Shown here one piece after another: positions 25,011 to 35,325 of a DNA stretch of 64,000 nt (positions are counted from its first letter, which is position 1; every line of letters starts with the position of its first letter). The translations under genes were made by a program, and so were the position numbers. The DNA is from Flaccisagitta enflata. Its lineage: Eukaryota > Chaetognatha > Sagittoidea > Aphragmophora. A model generated the notes under the pieces. The model searched no databases. It saw only the letters and a program-made list of their open reading frames with translations, and was not told the origin of the DNA. The DNA lies in NCBI GenBank assembly GCA_965153355.1, contig OZ231126.1:34968001-35032000 (forward strand), given 5' to 3'.

Positions 25011-26103
25011 AGACATTATTGAGGAATTTACCTGTAACATTGGAATGGAAATGGGGCTCAGTAAATATGAAGTAATCCACATACAGAAAGGAAAATATGC
25101 AAACTTTGGCAGTATTACGCTTAAGTCTGGAGGAGTTATTCAGGAGCTAGGTGAAGAAGAAGTCTATTTACACTTAGGAATTGAGGATCGGTTAGGATTA
25201 GTCATAACAAAGTAAAAGAGAAGGTTTGGGAAAAGTTATAGCTTTGAAAACTTCTGGAAATTGAGCTTTGCAGTGAAAATCTTTTTTTGGCGATATATGA
25301 ATGCATTCCATCATATCTTACTCATTTGGAGATGTGAATTGGCTTGAAGCTGAGCTCAAACAACTAGACATCATTATTAAAAAAATTTTGCATATGGATG
25401 AAGCGATGCACATTAAGAACGATGTAGACAGATTATATGGGCCATGGGGCATTTGCTCGGCAATTAAAGCAAGTAGGTTCAGCTATAAGGGAGTCGTTTG
25501 GTTGGATGAATAGCTGTTTCCGTGATCCATTCTCTGAAGCGTGCGTGATGGCAGCCCAAGAGATGGCGCTATTCACCAAATATCACAAGAGAAATATCCT
25601 GCATGTAAGTAACGATGCCACCTACAGAGTATGTAAGAAAGACGCTTGTGACGAAACTATCTACCACATACTTGCAGGATGTGACAGCCTTGCCAAAAAG
25701 GAATATTCTACCCGCCATGATGCTATGTGCAAGTACCTTCACTTTGAAATAAGTAAGGCCTACAACCTATCGTGCGAAAAAAAACTGGTATCTGCAAGAA
25801 CCAAAGGACATTATTGTGGACAAGAATGTTGATAATCTCTATGACCAAGTGTTGCAAACCGACCTTGAAGTAAGAGCAAATCGATCGGACCTTGTCATCG
25901 AAGACAAACATGCGAAGAGGACCTACCTTATAGATGTATCATGCCGTTCCGACCTTAATATCCACAAGGCTGGGGCCACAAAATTGCTAAGTACAGGGGT
26001 TTGCGGGGGAAATTGCAAAAATGTGGGGATTCGAATGCTTGACTGTGCCTATTATAACACCCCTCTCAAAATTAAACGAACTGGGAAAGTGACCAAAATT
26101 TAG
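25011..26103 (+). pseudogene. R2-type LINE fragment: RT thumb, zinc knuckle, REL endonuclease
   Basis: Three plus-strand frames joined by frameshifts make one LINE C-terminus. 25011-25230 gives NIGMEMGLSKYEVIHIQKGK and EEEVYLHLGIEDRLG, as after the RT palm, ending in a stop. 25301-25450 gives WLEAELKQLDIIIKKILHMD and KNDVDRLYGP. The frame shifts near 25440-25450 to ARQLKQVGSAIRESFGW, then carries the CCHC cluster VCKKDACDETIYHILAGC plus YSTRHDAMCKYLHF. A second shift in the A8 run at about 25776-25783 leads to KNWYLQEPKDIIVDKN and the endonuclease core ANRSDLVIEDKHAKRTYLID, the R/K-P/S-D-x12-D pattern. Restriction-like endonuclease LINEs (R2, R4, NeSL group) have this order. The copy is dead and lacks its N-terminal half. 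Confidence 0.8.
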
Positions 26104-26107
26104 AGTA

Positions 26108-26440
26108 ACAAGGCCAAAAGATGTCCAATAGATGCGTCCTCTTTAGACGAGACAAATAGGAGCCATGAGAGAGAAAAAGAGGCAAAAAAGACAAAAGAGA
26201 CAAAGGAGACAAAAGAAACAAAAGAGACAAAAGAGACAAAAGAGACAAAAGAGACAAAAGAGACAAAAGAGACAAAAGAGACAAAAGAGACAAAAGAGAC
26301 ATTAGAAATAAAAGAGACATGGAGAGACATAAAGAGAAAACCGTAAAAATCGTGTTTTGAAAATTTCTTGCGACGGACTTAGGTAGGTAGGTAGGTAGGT
26401 AGGGACACACCCTCTTATAGAAATGCGAGGACGCTGACAT
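26108..26440 (+). mobile_element. Family A subfamily (AGATGCG hairpin) with 9-bp repeat core
   Basis: ACAAGGCCAAAAGATGTCC start, subterminal AGATGCGTCC, then a 9-bp AGACAAAAG tandem array (about 26190-26300), a (TAGG)n tract, GACACACCCTCTTATAG and AATGCGAGGACGC. The last hairpin arm is lost. Confidence 0.7.
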
Positions 26441-26763
26441 TTACCACAGAGATAGCTCAAACATAGTATTTTCGCAAACGGAGGTCAAATAGAGCATTCG
26501 CACTAGTGTGTGACCCTGGTTGTGTGCTATGTCAAAAAGAGGGTGGAAGATTTTGACTGATTTTTACAAGAAATGTTTTTACGAGGAGACAGAATAAACT
26601 TTCTCATTTTTTCCCAAATGAGTGAGGAAAAAACTTATTCCCGTATTGTTATATAACTACCAAGCAACAATGACTTATAGAGAAAAAGAAACTTCAGCAC
26701 AACGTGACTGAATCCCTTAAGAAATAGGTTGGTTTCACCAGTCAATTTGGAACTTCCATCAAA
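26441..26763. other. No feature seen
   Basis: Unique-looking sequence between insertions; no splice-bounded ORF recognised. Confidence 0.3.
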
Positions 26764-26895
26764 ACAAGGCCAAGTAGGCCAATAAGGTGCGACAAATACA
26801 TTGTCAAACGAATGCGTTACCCAACCAACAGACCGACCAACAAACCAACCGACGGACACACCCAGTTATAGAGGTGCTTTGTCGCACCTAAAAAC
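26764..26895 (+). mobile_element. Family A subfamily with AGGTGCGAC hairpin, copy 1
   Basis: ACAAGGCCAAGTAGGCCAAT, subterminal AAGGTGCGACAAATAC, GAATGCGTTACC, an (ACCA/ACCG)n core, CAGTTATAG and hairpin AGGTGCTTTGTCGCACCT plus AAAAA. The subterminal AGGTGCGACAAA equals the reverse complement of the hairpin's right arm. Confidence 0.85.
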
Positions 26896-27284
26896 AGTAC
26901 CACGTTATCAACCGAAAGAAGAGATTAGGAGCCATTGGTTGACATTCTTTGGACAATTTTTGTAAAACCCTGCTGGAATTTACCTTAACGCTCAGACTCT
27001 TCTTAAGTAATTTATTAAGCAATTACATACTTGCTCTGATCCCAGTACGGCTAATTTTGAGAGGGGTGTTAATTGGTGGATGGGTGCAATAATCAGGTGC
27101 TTGAAAGATTATCTCACCTTAATACCTGAAGATGTTAAACCTACCATATGCCAGTAAATCACTCTATTGGTTACAAAGAAGATATCAATGGACGTCCTCT
27201 CAAGAAAACGCTAATGTTAAGGCTTTCCCATAGGGGTAGGCAGCCCCTTGGATCGCGACTAAAGAAAATCCAGCAAATAAGTTG
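26896..27284. other. No feature seen
   Basis: Intronic or intergenic AT-rich DNA. Confidence 0.3.
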
Positions 27285-27416
<132 letters not shown>

Positions 27417-27651
27417 CAAAATTTAGAAAGAAGCGGGATTGTTTGTTTTTTTCCGTGACAAAATTTATAGTCGTGAACACGCGACTCTATAACCTGCTAT
27501 GTCGGTCGGTCGGTCGGATGGTCAGACGGTCAAATGCATGGTAACTCTTTCCTTTTTTGGTGGTTATGGGCGTTTTTTTGGACTACCGCTCCTGCCCTAA
27601 TGCTTGGTTATCACTGCCCACCCTCACGCGATTTTAGTAGCCATATACCTA

Positions 27652-28271
27652 CAGTGGTACCTCGGTTTAAGGGATTTCTAGGGACTAACTATTTTTGTCT
27701 CTTAAATCCAAAATCCCTTAAATCAAATTCATCGTTATTGAGGATTTTTATGTTATTTACTTAGGATTACCAAATTCATGGTGTAACCACATCCTTTTGC
27801 TTTAAGTATATTCATCAACAATGACTAATTTAGTTCATGGCAGGAAATATTTCATCATTTTCTGTTAATTTTTTTCTTAAACATAATCTAAAAATCTAAA
27901 TTATCATGTAGTTAATTTACCTCAAATTTCCCCTGATATAAGGGATATTTTCAAAAACTTGTCTCTTTAATCCAAATATCCCTTAAAGAGAAGTTCTTTG
28001 AATAGAGGTTTCTTAACATTGGAAATGCTTGAAATAAGGTGGGATACATGGCAAACCAGTCACGGATGGCTGGGCAGGAGCAATAATGCAAAAACCGCTC
28101 GGAATTCAAAAATGTGACCTACCGACCTACCAACATACCAACCGACCTACCAACCAACACAGCAAGTTCTAGAGTCGCGTGTCTGCGACTTAAAATGCAG
28201 GACCAGACAGTGTGGTCTCTTAAATGCAGATATCCCTTAAATGTAGGTGCCACTAAGGTGGGATTCCATTG
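27652..28271. mobile_element. Pogo-like MITE, copy 1, TA-flanked
   Basis: Ends CAGTGGTACCTCGGTTTAAG and inverse CAATGGAATCCCACCTTAGT, TA on both sides. Contains CCCTTAAAT and TCTTAAAT repeats. Copy 2 at 57524-58002 lacks the internal family A insertion. Confidence 0.88.
28034..28195 (+). mobile_element. Family A element nested in the pogo-like MITE
   Basis: ATAAGGTGGGATACATGGC start, AGTCACGGATGGCTGGGC, (ACCT/ACCA)n core and hairpin AGTCGCGTGTCTGCGACT plus TAAAA. Absent from the paralogous MITE at 57524-58002. Confidence 0.85.
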
Positions 28272-28343
28272 TACCGCCTTGTTAGTTCTGTAACCCCGGG
28301 TAGATCGCTACGGCATGTCTCCACCAATAATCTGAGAACTTAC

Positions 28344-28444
28344 CTTTGAGCCAGCATATCTCCCTTTGCTCTATCATTGGCACAGCACAGGTTTAGGATT
28401 GTATCACCAAGGAAGTTTTTTCTTCCACCAACGTCATCGTAATA
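28344..28444 (-). CDS. Putative exon, TRPM-like cytoplasmic helices
   Basis: Minus-strand, 101 nt, 33 codons plus 2 nt (phase 0 in, phase 2 out). Acceptor CTTTTAG, donor AAAG/GTAAGT, a consensus splice site. Peptide YYDDVGGRKNFLGDTILNLC then CANDRAKGDMLAQR. The F-G-x-x-A-V/I-x-L-L-x-x-C-x-x-x-D-x-x-x-A-x-x-L-L pattern in the last N-terminal homology region of TRPM channels is the best match known to me, preceding the membrane domain. Two further left exons (22346, 21438) fit the same order. No alignment was run, so the family assignment is inference; the exon itself is better supported. Confidence 0.5.
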
Positions 28445-28608
28445 CTAAAAGAAGTATTTGATAAATTGCTCATAGAGTACGGAAAATCAGGCAGAATGAG
28501 ATACAACACCATAAAAACTGCATTTTCAAGGACAATAATGTGTTTTTTTTCATGAAAAAAGTAAATCAAATTTCCGACTCAACAAAAAAAATCAGAACTT
28601 ACTATCTA
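28445..28608. other. Intron-like sequence
   Basis: Ends in CTTACTATC TA, one half of the target palindrome of the next element. Confidence 0.3.
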
Positions 28609-29193
28609 GAGCAAAAGTATGGCAACACCATAAGACTCTATTTACCTATTTATTAAATGGTACATAATTTGATTCTAAAAAACGTTCAATATTTGGTGTA
28701 CTCTCCTTGGGCATCAATGACCGCCTTCATAGGCCTCAGCATGCATTTGTAAAGAGTTTTCAGATAAGTTGGCAAGATCTTCCTTTAGACTTTGAGATTG
28801 ACTCTTTTTAGCCTTGCTATATAACCAAAGTTTCAAGTCCTTTGCTTTAGAGCTGATTTGGTTGAGAACAAAGCGGGGTTGAAATCTGGACTGTCCCCCA
28901 GCCAACCACAATAAAGCTTTACGCCATGTTTTGTGTGCCATTTCTTCCTTGCAACAGCGCAATGTGTCAAAGTGCCATCTGTTGATAATTGACTCCCTTT
29001 TTTTTTGCCATTTTTAATTAGGAGCTGCAATCTTATTTTGTCTGTCATTTCTAAGAGCTTTGACTTGAATGAATGCAGTTTACGTCATTGAATCAGAAAT
29101 TTGATCTTGTTTCAGAATCGCACTGATTTTTATATGGATTTTTTATTTTAAGAAAAGACATTGCTCAAAACATCTGTTGCCATACTTTTGCTC
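28609..29193 (-). mobile_element. Decayed Tc1-like transposon fragment
   Basis: Ends GAGCAAAAGTATGGCAACA and inverse GTTGCCATACTTTTGCTC, TA-flanked. On the minus strand the remains of a Tc1-type catalytic region read GVKLYCGWLGDSPDFNP, like the W-P-x-x-S-P-D-L-N-P-I motif. Only about 585 bp remain, with frameshifts. Confidence 0.75.
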
Positions 29194-29195
29194 TA

Positions 29196-30190
29196 CAGGG
29201 TGTTTCACGCGTTTTGAGGTTTAAAGAATCGACATAACTTTTCTCCTAGAAAAGCTATTCCAATTCTGAAAAAAGGTCTGAATAGATCTTGAAGTGCAGT
29301 TTTTTTATGTCACCAATTTTTTGTATTTGCGCTTTTTACCTTGGGAGCTACGGGAGTTTAAAGTAAACAACATTATCCGGTCAACTAAACATGGTAAAGA
29401 AAAAAATAGACTACTTCTTTTTCAAGTTTCTGGTCAACTATTGGCCTGAACGACAGAAAATCCATGACTGTTTAAAAGCTTTGCAAAAAATTTCAAAATG
29501 CGACGTTGCTGGACATTGTAGCTTCATTCATTTAGAAATGGCAAAAGATTGAAGAAAAAAATCACAGATTGAAAAAAATGCTCATTTTAATTTTTTTCCA
29601 TCGAGAAATTTTGCTCTTTCCGTTTTTGTCAATTACGTAACTCAGGATTGTCTTAGCTACTCGATATCCATGAGCAAATTAAAGAGCTATGAATTTTCTA
29701 TAAAATGGAGCCAAGAACCAATTTCTAACTCAATTCGTTTAATTCCTATGTTACAATAAAGATAGCCCATGAAAATCAGGTGGTACTGACTTTCCAAATT
29801 CTTGACCACCTGTCTTCATTCTTCTGCCATTTCTAAACAGATAGAGATATGACAACCAGCAAGGTCTCATTAGAAAGATCTTTCGCAGAGCTTCAAAATG
29901 GTCATGGATTTTGCTATGTTTTTCTTATTGCTTGGATGTGAAACACTAACAAACAAGTAGTTTGCTTTTTTTTTTTGCAATAGTTATCCAGATTTAAGAC
30001 GCTGGCTGGATATGGTTGTTTTTTTCAAACTTACATAGTGGGCATATTTAAAAGCGCAGGTACAAAAAATTGGTGACATAAAAAAACTGCACTTCAAGAT
30101 CTACTCAGACCTTTTTTCAGATTTGCATTAGCTTTTCTTGGAGAAAAGCTATATCGATTCTTTAAACCTCAAAACGCGTGAAACACCCTG
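29196..30190. mobile_element. TA-flanked foldback MITE with CAGGGTGTTTCACGCG ends
   Basis: Ends CAGGGTGTTTCACGCGTTTT and inverse; arms of about 150 bp include AAAAATTGGTGACATAAAAA. TA at 29194-29195 and 30191-30192. The insertion used the TA that borders the Tc1-like fragment. The interior is also partly self-complementary and has no ORF. Confidence 0.88.
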
Positions 30191-30519
30191 TAGATAGTAA
30201 AATCAGAACTTAAAATCTGAACTTAAAAATGTTGATATTTGCACTTTTTTTGTTGATTTTACTGAAAATGTGCAGCGTTTCTTAAACACCGGTTGTCCCA
30301 CCTCTTTAAAGAAATTGTTTGAAGAAACCAATATTTCATATTCGGTGTAGGTGGATTTCCATTATTGAGGGTATGGCTGTGGGCTGAGTCACTGACATCC
30401 AAATGAATTGTTATACTCCGGATCATGAATCAGTCATTACAAAACGGTTGAACATTAAAAAGTAGCTTTTATTCTTTTGAGTATTTAAAAATTCTCTCGC
30501 TCTCTCTCTCTCTTTCTGC
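30191..30519. other. No feature seen
   Basis: AT-rich; short (CT)n just before the next element. Confidence 0.3.
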
Positions 30520-30630
30520 TTAGTTGCGGACACGCAACTCTATAAGAGGCTTTGTCCGTTGGTCCGTCCGTTGGTCCGTTGGTCCGTCCGTGATGATCGA
30601 GTTGAAAAGTGTAAAAATGAGCGTTTAAGA
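30520..30630 (-). mobile_element. Family A end, AGTTGCG hairpin subfamily
   Basis: Hairpin AGTTGCGGACACGCAACT then CTATAAGAGGCTTTGTCCG and (GTCC/GTTG)n. The 5-prime half is missing. Confidence 0.75.
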
Positions 30631-31095
30631 TACAACGGCGTCCCTCCGAAGGCAACATTTGTGTTTCAAAGAAGGTCAAACTAGAACAAATGTATTAATG
30701 AAAATGCAAAAATTAGTATATATAAGTGATTGAGATGGCTCAGACATAATATTCTAATGAAAAATTTGATTTATTTAGCAAGAGGACCAAGTTTAGCCAA
30801 TGTTACAAATTTCTTTTTTTAGTTGCGGACACGCAACTCTATAAGAGGCTTTGTCCGTCCGTCCGTCCGTCCATCGGTTGGTCGGTCGGTCCGTTGGTGA
30901 GCACGAGTCGAAAAGTGGGAAAACGCGCACATCCGCCCCTGCCCACCCGTCCGCAACTGGTGGCCGTGTATCCGGCCTTGTTTTTTTCAAATAAGTGCTT
31001 ATTTTATTTTTGGTCACTGATAGGGGGCATAGGAAATGAAAAATGAAAAAATTAAGAACATAGTTCTCTTCCCAAATCGATTACAGAGAGAACTA
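30630..31095 (-). repeat. Family D repeat, copy 1 (split by family A)
   Basis: GTCCCTCCGAAGGCAACATT, then after the insertion the hairpin GAACATAGTTCTCTTCCC...GGGA-type stem closing in AGAGAACTATG. Related copies at 38200-38560, 60570-60910 and 62705-62830. Confidence 0.65.
30816..30982 (-). mobile_element. Family A element, AGTTGCG subfamily, full length
   Basis: Hairpin AGTTGCGGACACGCAACT, (GTCC)n core, and at the other end CCCGTCCGCAACTGGTGGCC and GTGTATCCGGCCTTGTT. The subterminal AGTTGCGGACG matches the altered hairpin, not the AGTCGCG type. Confidence 0.9.
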
Positions 31096-31099
31096 TGTG

Positions 31100-32050
31100 G
31101 GTGGGCAGGGGCATCCAACCTCCATCCACACTCCAACCCCCTCCCTACTCACAAAAAGTATGATGGCTAATTTTTGAAGGAAAATGATGTGTTTCACCAT
31201 ACTTTTTGCATCATTATCAGGACAATCATGAAGCTGGATTGCTTTTAGTGGATAAGTTGTCTCTAGACACTTGGTGCATTCATTTTTATCATATTCTGAC
31301 TTTCAATGTAATTTGAGCTATGCAATTTGCATGAATACATGCAGGAAAATGATGTTTTTAGATGCGTCCTCGCATCTCTATAAAAGGGTGTGTCCCTACC
31401 TACCTACCTACCTACCTACCTACCTACCTACCTACCTACCTACCTATCTACCTACCTACGTCCGTCACAAGAACATTTCAAAATGCGATTTCTATGTCTC
31501 TCATGCTTCTTGTAAGAGAAATAAGAGATATAAGAGACAAAAGAGAAATAAGAAGCATGAGAGACATATAAGAGACAAAAGAGACAAGAGAGACATAAGA
31601 CATATAAGAGACATGACGATACATGAAGAGACATAAAGAGAAATGAAGAGAAAACCTTAGAAATCGCATTTTGAAATGTTCTTGTGACGGACGTAGGTAG
31701 GTAGGTAAGTAGGTAGGTAGGTAGGTAGGTAGGTAGGTAGGTAGGTAGGGACACACCCTTTTATAGAGATGCGAGGACGCATCTAAAAACATTATTTTCC
31801 TGCATGTATTCATGCAAATCGCATAGCTCAAATTACATTGAAAGTCAGAATATGATAAAAATGAATGCACCAAGTGTCTTTAGAGACAACTTATCCACTA
31901 AAAGCAATCCAGCTTCATGATTGTCCTGATAATGATGCAAAAAGTATGGTGAAACACATCATTTTCCTTCAAAAATTAGCCATCATACTTTTTGTGAGTA
32001 GGGAGGGGGTTGGAGTGTGGATGGAGGTTGGATGCCCCTGCCCACCCGCC
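31100..32050. repeat. About 950-bp near-perfect palindrome
   Basis: Arms 31100-31545 and 31580-32050 are inverted copies: GGGCAGGGGCATCCAACCTC outermost, then family E sequence, AGATGCGTCCTCGCATCT hairpins, (CCTA)n and (TAGG)n. The centre is AGAGACATATAAGAGAC-type repeats. It looks like two AGATGCG-type family A elements joined tail to tail with their flanks. Confidence 0.85.
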
Positions 32051-32078
32051 CGCAACGATATTGTGACCCCACGTCACT

Positions 32079-32133
<55 letters not shown>

Positions 32134-32178
32134 GTAAGTTGGATGCTCCTGCCCACCCGTCCGCAACGATATGCTCTC

Positions 32179-32277
<99 letters not shown>

Positions 32278-32280
32278 GAA
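32051..32280. repeat. (CT)n and (CTTT)n arrays in a short duplication
   Basis: GCCCACCCG-CGCAACGATAT occurs twice (about 32040 and 32152), each followed by CT or CTTT arrays. Confidence 0.85.
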
Positions 32281-32360
32281 CACTAGTCTTGTCGGGTCCA
32301 CTGTTTTTCTGTCGGGCCCGCAAAATTTGATGGCAGTGGGCACGACCGGCCCGCTTAAAA

Positions 32361-32549
32361 ACAAGGCCGGATACACGGCTACCCGGTCCCGTGTGGGTGG
32401 GCAGGGGCTGTAATTGAGGTCACCAGATCATTTGAGGCCAAAAACCACAAAAACCCAAAAAAAGTAAAGTGTGACGGACGGACGGACGGACGGAGCGACG
32501 GACGGACCGACAAAGCGGGGTGTAGAGTCGCGTAGCACGCGACTAAAAA
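32361..32549 (+). mobile_element. Family A element, full length
   Basis: ACAAGGCCGGATACACGGC to hairpin AGTCGCGTAGCACGCGACT plus AAAAA, with a (GACG)n core. Confidence 0.93.
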
Positions 32550-32798
32550 TCACAAAGATCAGGGCTGTCAATCAGACAAGCCGGTGTCATTTGATTTGCA
32601 CATGTAACAATATTGATTTGGCTCAAAAAAAGGCAGCTATTGCCATGTAAGGCCGCCAAATACACCAAAATGACCAAGAAATGACTTATTTCGAGTTTTG
32701 TCTAAGAATAGTTAAAAGTATTGAAGATTCTTTTATTTATTCAAAGATGTAGCTTCAGTCAAGTAAAAGAAAATGAGGAATAGCAAAAAGTTCCTTAC
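32550..32798. other. Intron-like, no feature
   Basis: AT-rich, no repeat end. Confidence 0.3.
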
Positions 32799-32890
32799 CC
32801 CATGGGTTTAAGTCAATTTGTTTGGGTCTATCCATCTGCAAGCGATCATAATCATTCATATAAAATGCTAAATTCTCAATCAAAATAAAC
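32799..32890 (-). CDS. Putative exon, family unknown
   Basis: Minus-strand, donor CATGGG/GTAAGG. Two acceptors are possible. The long form from 32890 (GCTCAG) encodes FILIENLAFYMNDYDRLQMD then RPKQIDLNPWG. The short form from 32835 (CGCTTGCAG) encodes MDRPKQIDLNPWG and has the better polypyrimidine and branch context. Phase out is 1, which does not fit the next exon seen at 28344 (phase 0), so at least one exon is missing between them. No domain recognised. Confidence 0.4.
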
Positions 32891-33568
32891 CTGAGCGACC
32901 TGATAGGGGCTTACCTTGTTGAATTACAGAAATCGCTTTAAATCGTTATGATGGAGATGATAGAGGTCAATAAGCACAGCTTAAGACGCGGATACTTCAG
33001 TTTTTCGGTTTTTTTTTTTTATCAAGGTTATCTTTTTCAGTTGAAAATTTTTCATTACCCGGTCTTAAGGCTTACATTTCCTCAAGGTAGTCAAATGATT
33101 AAAAATCTGTTTTCATGACTATTATGCAAACTGAGGATCTCTCTTTCAATTTCCAACTGTATAGCACTGGTCTGACCCGAATTAGAAAGCAAAAACAATA
33201 TCAGGAATGCCTTGGTCAAGCAAAGGGGAAATGAAACAGAGCAGGATTTGAACAACGGACTAAAGGAAGCTATCTCTCCTTCCTTAATCGCAAATTCTTT
33301 TTCCCAGGTCAATATTCCAAGAAATTGATTTCTATTCTCACCTCATGTCAGGCGATCAGCTCACCAGCCATAGACGCTTACTGCTTTTATAAATTTGTTA
33401 TTCAAAACTGATATTTAGGGAGACTAAAAAAGAGTTGATGAAAAAAATTGTTCATGAATACTACCTTTACCGTGTATTTTCTGTCAATTGTCATTTTATT
33501 GAATGGCAAAATGATGGTAATTTTCAAAACGTTCGCTAGCATGACTTGGGCAACGCAGGATTCTGAAA
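32891..33568. other. Intron-like; minus-strand 73-codon ORF
   Basis: A frame at 33312-33091 reads protein-like (LFKSCSVSFPLCLTKAF) but has no convincing splice sites, so it is not called. Confidence 0.25.
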
Positions 33569-34126
33569 TTTTAAGTCGCGTGCACGCAACTCTACATCCC
33601 ACTTTGTCCATCCGTCGGTCGGTCTGTCTATCTGTTGGTCGGTCGGTCCGTCACACTTACTTTTTTTTATCGATTTTATTTTTTTAAGTCATTTCAGGTC
33701 AATTAAGAGTATACTAAGTCATTCTAAGTCCAGGGTACGACAAAGTGCCCAAGCACGCAAGCATTGCTTGTAGGCAGCTGGCTGATTTTGTAGGCAGGAA
33801 GACTGAAACAATATTTTTAAAAACGTGATAACAAAAGAAAAAAAACTAAAAAGATTTGGAAAGCAAAAAGTGCTCTTGCTTGGAAAGGATTTGAAAAGAT
33901 TTTGTTTGATTTGCCCTATGATTGCACAGTTAGATATATGATCCATTTTTAGCATATCATACAATAAAGATGTTCATAAAAATTTTGTAAGCAGAAGCTG
34001 GTAAGAAAATGTTGCTTGTAGGCAGCAAAAATTTTTGTCAAACCCTGTCTAAGTCATTTTAAGTCATTCTAAATTTAAGTCTCGCACGCGACCTGTAGGT
34101 GTTGGGCCAACAATGTTGGCCTTGTT
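33569..34126 (-). mobile_element. Family A relative with AAGTCATT repeats, split by a hAT MITE
   Basis: AGTCGCGTGCACGCAACTCT hairpin end and (GGTC)n core at the left, then AAGTCATTTTAAGTC repeats. At the right TCTCGCACGCGACCTG and the palindromic GGCCAACATTGTTGGCC before the CCTTGTT tip. Confidence 0.75.
33731..34047. mobile_element. hAT-like MITE with 8-bp target duplication
   Basis: Ends CAGGGTACGACAAA and inverse CAGGGTTTGACAAA; subterminal GCTTGTAGGCAGC is inverted as GCTGCCTACAAGC. TCTAAGTC at 33723-33730 and 34048-34055 is a perfect 8-bp duplication. Confidence 0.88.
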
Positions 34127-34506
34127 ATTGCAGAAGAAGAAGACATTTTGCTAAGAGAGACCCGGAATTTTTTCTTTTTTAAAGCTACTGGTCACTTTGT
34201 GGTTTTGTTCTGAAGAAATGTTCTTAGATTTCTTGTATGTAAAATAATGAAATTTAATTCTTTTTCGCAGGTCTTCCCATCTCACATGTCTTCTCCCTCA
34301 TCAGGAGAAATTTCAGCGCCCACATTGCCCAAGTCAGGCTAGCGAGTGTTTGAAAAATTGTAATTAGTTTTTGTCAATTTTCTAAAATTCTTTGTAGGGT
34401 TTTCTTACACGGGAACTACCTAGGAAAAAAGGCCTCGTTCACTAGATGAGGATGTTCATTTTCCGAATAAATATCAAGTGGGTTAGGGTTTTCTCCTTTT
34501 CAGTAC
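34127..34506. other. Intron-like, no feature
   Basis: No repeat or ORF recognised. Confidence 0.3.
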
Positions 34507-34723
34507 CTCATCTAATGTCCCGCCTAGGCTATGACTGCTACTATTTGGCTTGGTGACAGTTTTCTCAGTTCTAAAATGAGTTATGCCACTGCATATTCTA
34601 GCGCAAATATTTTTCAGCCATTCAGTAAATATCATTAATTCCTCCTGTTTCGGAGGCTTACTTTTAGGAAAAATATTTTCAACTGTTGTGAAATCGGGAT
34701 TTAATGGAAAATTCATATAGTGG
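34507..34723 (-). CDS. Putative exon, family unknown
   Basis: Minus-strand, 217 nt (1 nt plus 72 codons). Acceptor TTTTTATCAG, donor GATGAG/GTACTG. The peptide includes HYMNFPLNPDFTTVENIF, PKQEELMIFTEWLKNICARI and TVTKPNSSSHSLGGTLDE. Its entry phase (2) fits the exit phase of the exon at 37103-37204. It is soluble-looking with a helical middle and no motif I recognise. It may be an N-terminal exon of the TRPM-like gene or of another gene. Confidence 0.45.
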
Positions 34724-35325
34724 CTGATAAAAAATTCCATAATGATTTACTAAATCAACTAAAACAATGTTATGACTAGTATGTTGATAAATGCGCATTC
34801 CAAAACAGATTCATCTCTGATTGTTGTGCATTTTCAAAAAAGAGTAATCATGTTCAAATCGCTCTCATTTCTAATCGCTTTGAGCCACAAGAATGGGATT
34901 GAAGCCAAATGGTAGAACTTTTGAAGCAGTTTCAGAATACCACCAATTTTTCCTACTTATCACTACTAGAACTGTATTTAATACTTCCTATGGGTGAACG
35001 AAGACTTATTTCCTAGGTAGCATTCAACATTCTATAAAACAAAAAAAAATTCAGGGTAACTTCAATTTGAAGCAACGATACTCTTTAGATAGTAAAGCAT
35101 TGTTCCAATGATCAAAAGCTTTTTGCAATGTATTGATATGCAATGACTTTTCCATCCACCCAGAGCAGCAGTTTGGTGTAATTTGGGCATTCGAAACAGA
35201 TGTTTCCAGGCAAATCCTATGTTCCATTTGCATAATAAGAGGCCAATTTCCTCCAATCACATAATCACATGATTACATGATGACTTAAATTGTACTAATA
35301 GAAAATATCATAGTAGTAAACATTG
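34724..35325. other. Intron-like; unassigned ORF 35260-35051 (minus)
   Basis: The minus-strand frame reads NAQITPNCCSGWMEKSLHIN, which is protein-like, but its splice context is poor and it ends in a stop. It could be an unrecognised exon. Confidence 0.25.

Larger units (their letters stand above)
27465..28284 (-). mobile_element. Family A element split by a pogo-like MITE
   Basis: Left end AGTCGTGAACACGCGACTCT and a (GGTC)n core; CCCACCCTCACGCGATTTTAGTAGCC near 27620. The right tip resumes after the MITE as CCGCCTTGTT. Joining 27649 to 28274 restores a normal family A start. Confidence 0.75.

Noticed and set aside
32361-32549. Family A as a classic Helitron
   Set aside because: The hairpin lies at the very tip with no CTRR and no 10-nt spacer; a Helentron/HINE layout fits better, and even that is inferred.
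35051-35260. 70-codon minus-strand ORF
   Set aside because: Protein-like but without convincing splice sites or domain; left as unassigned.
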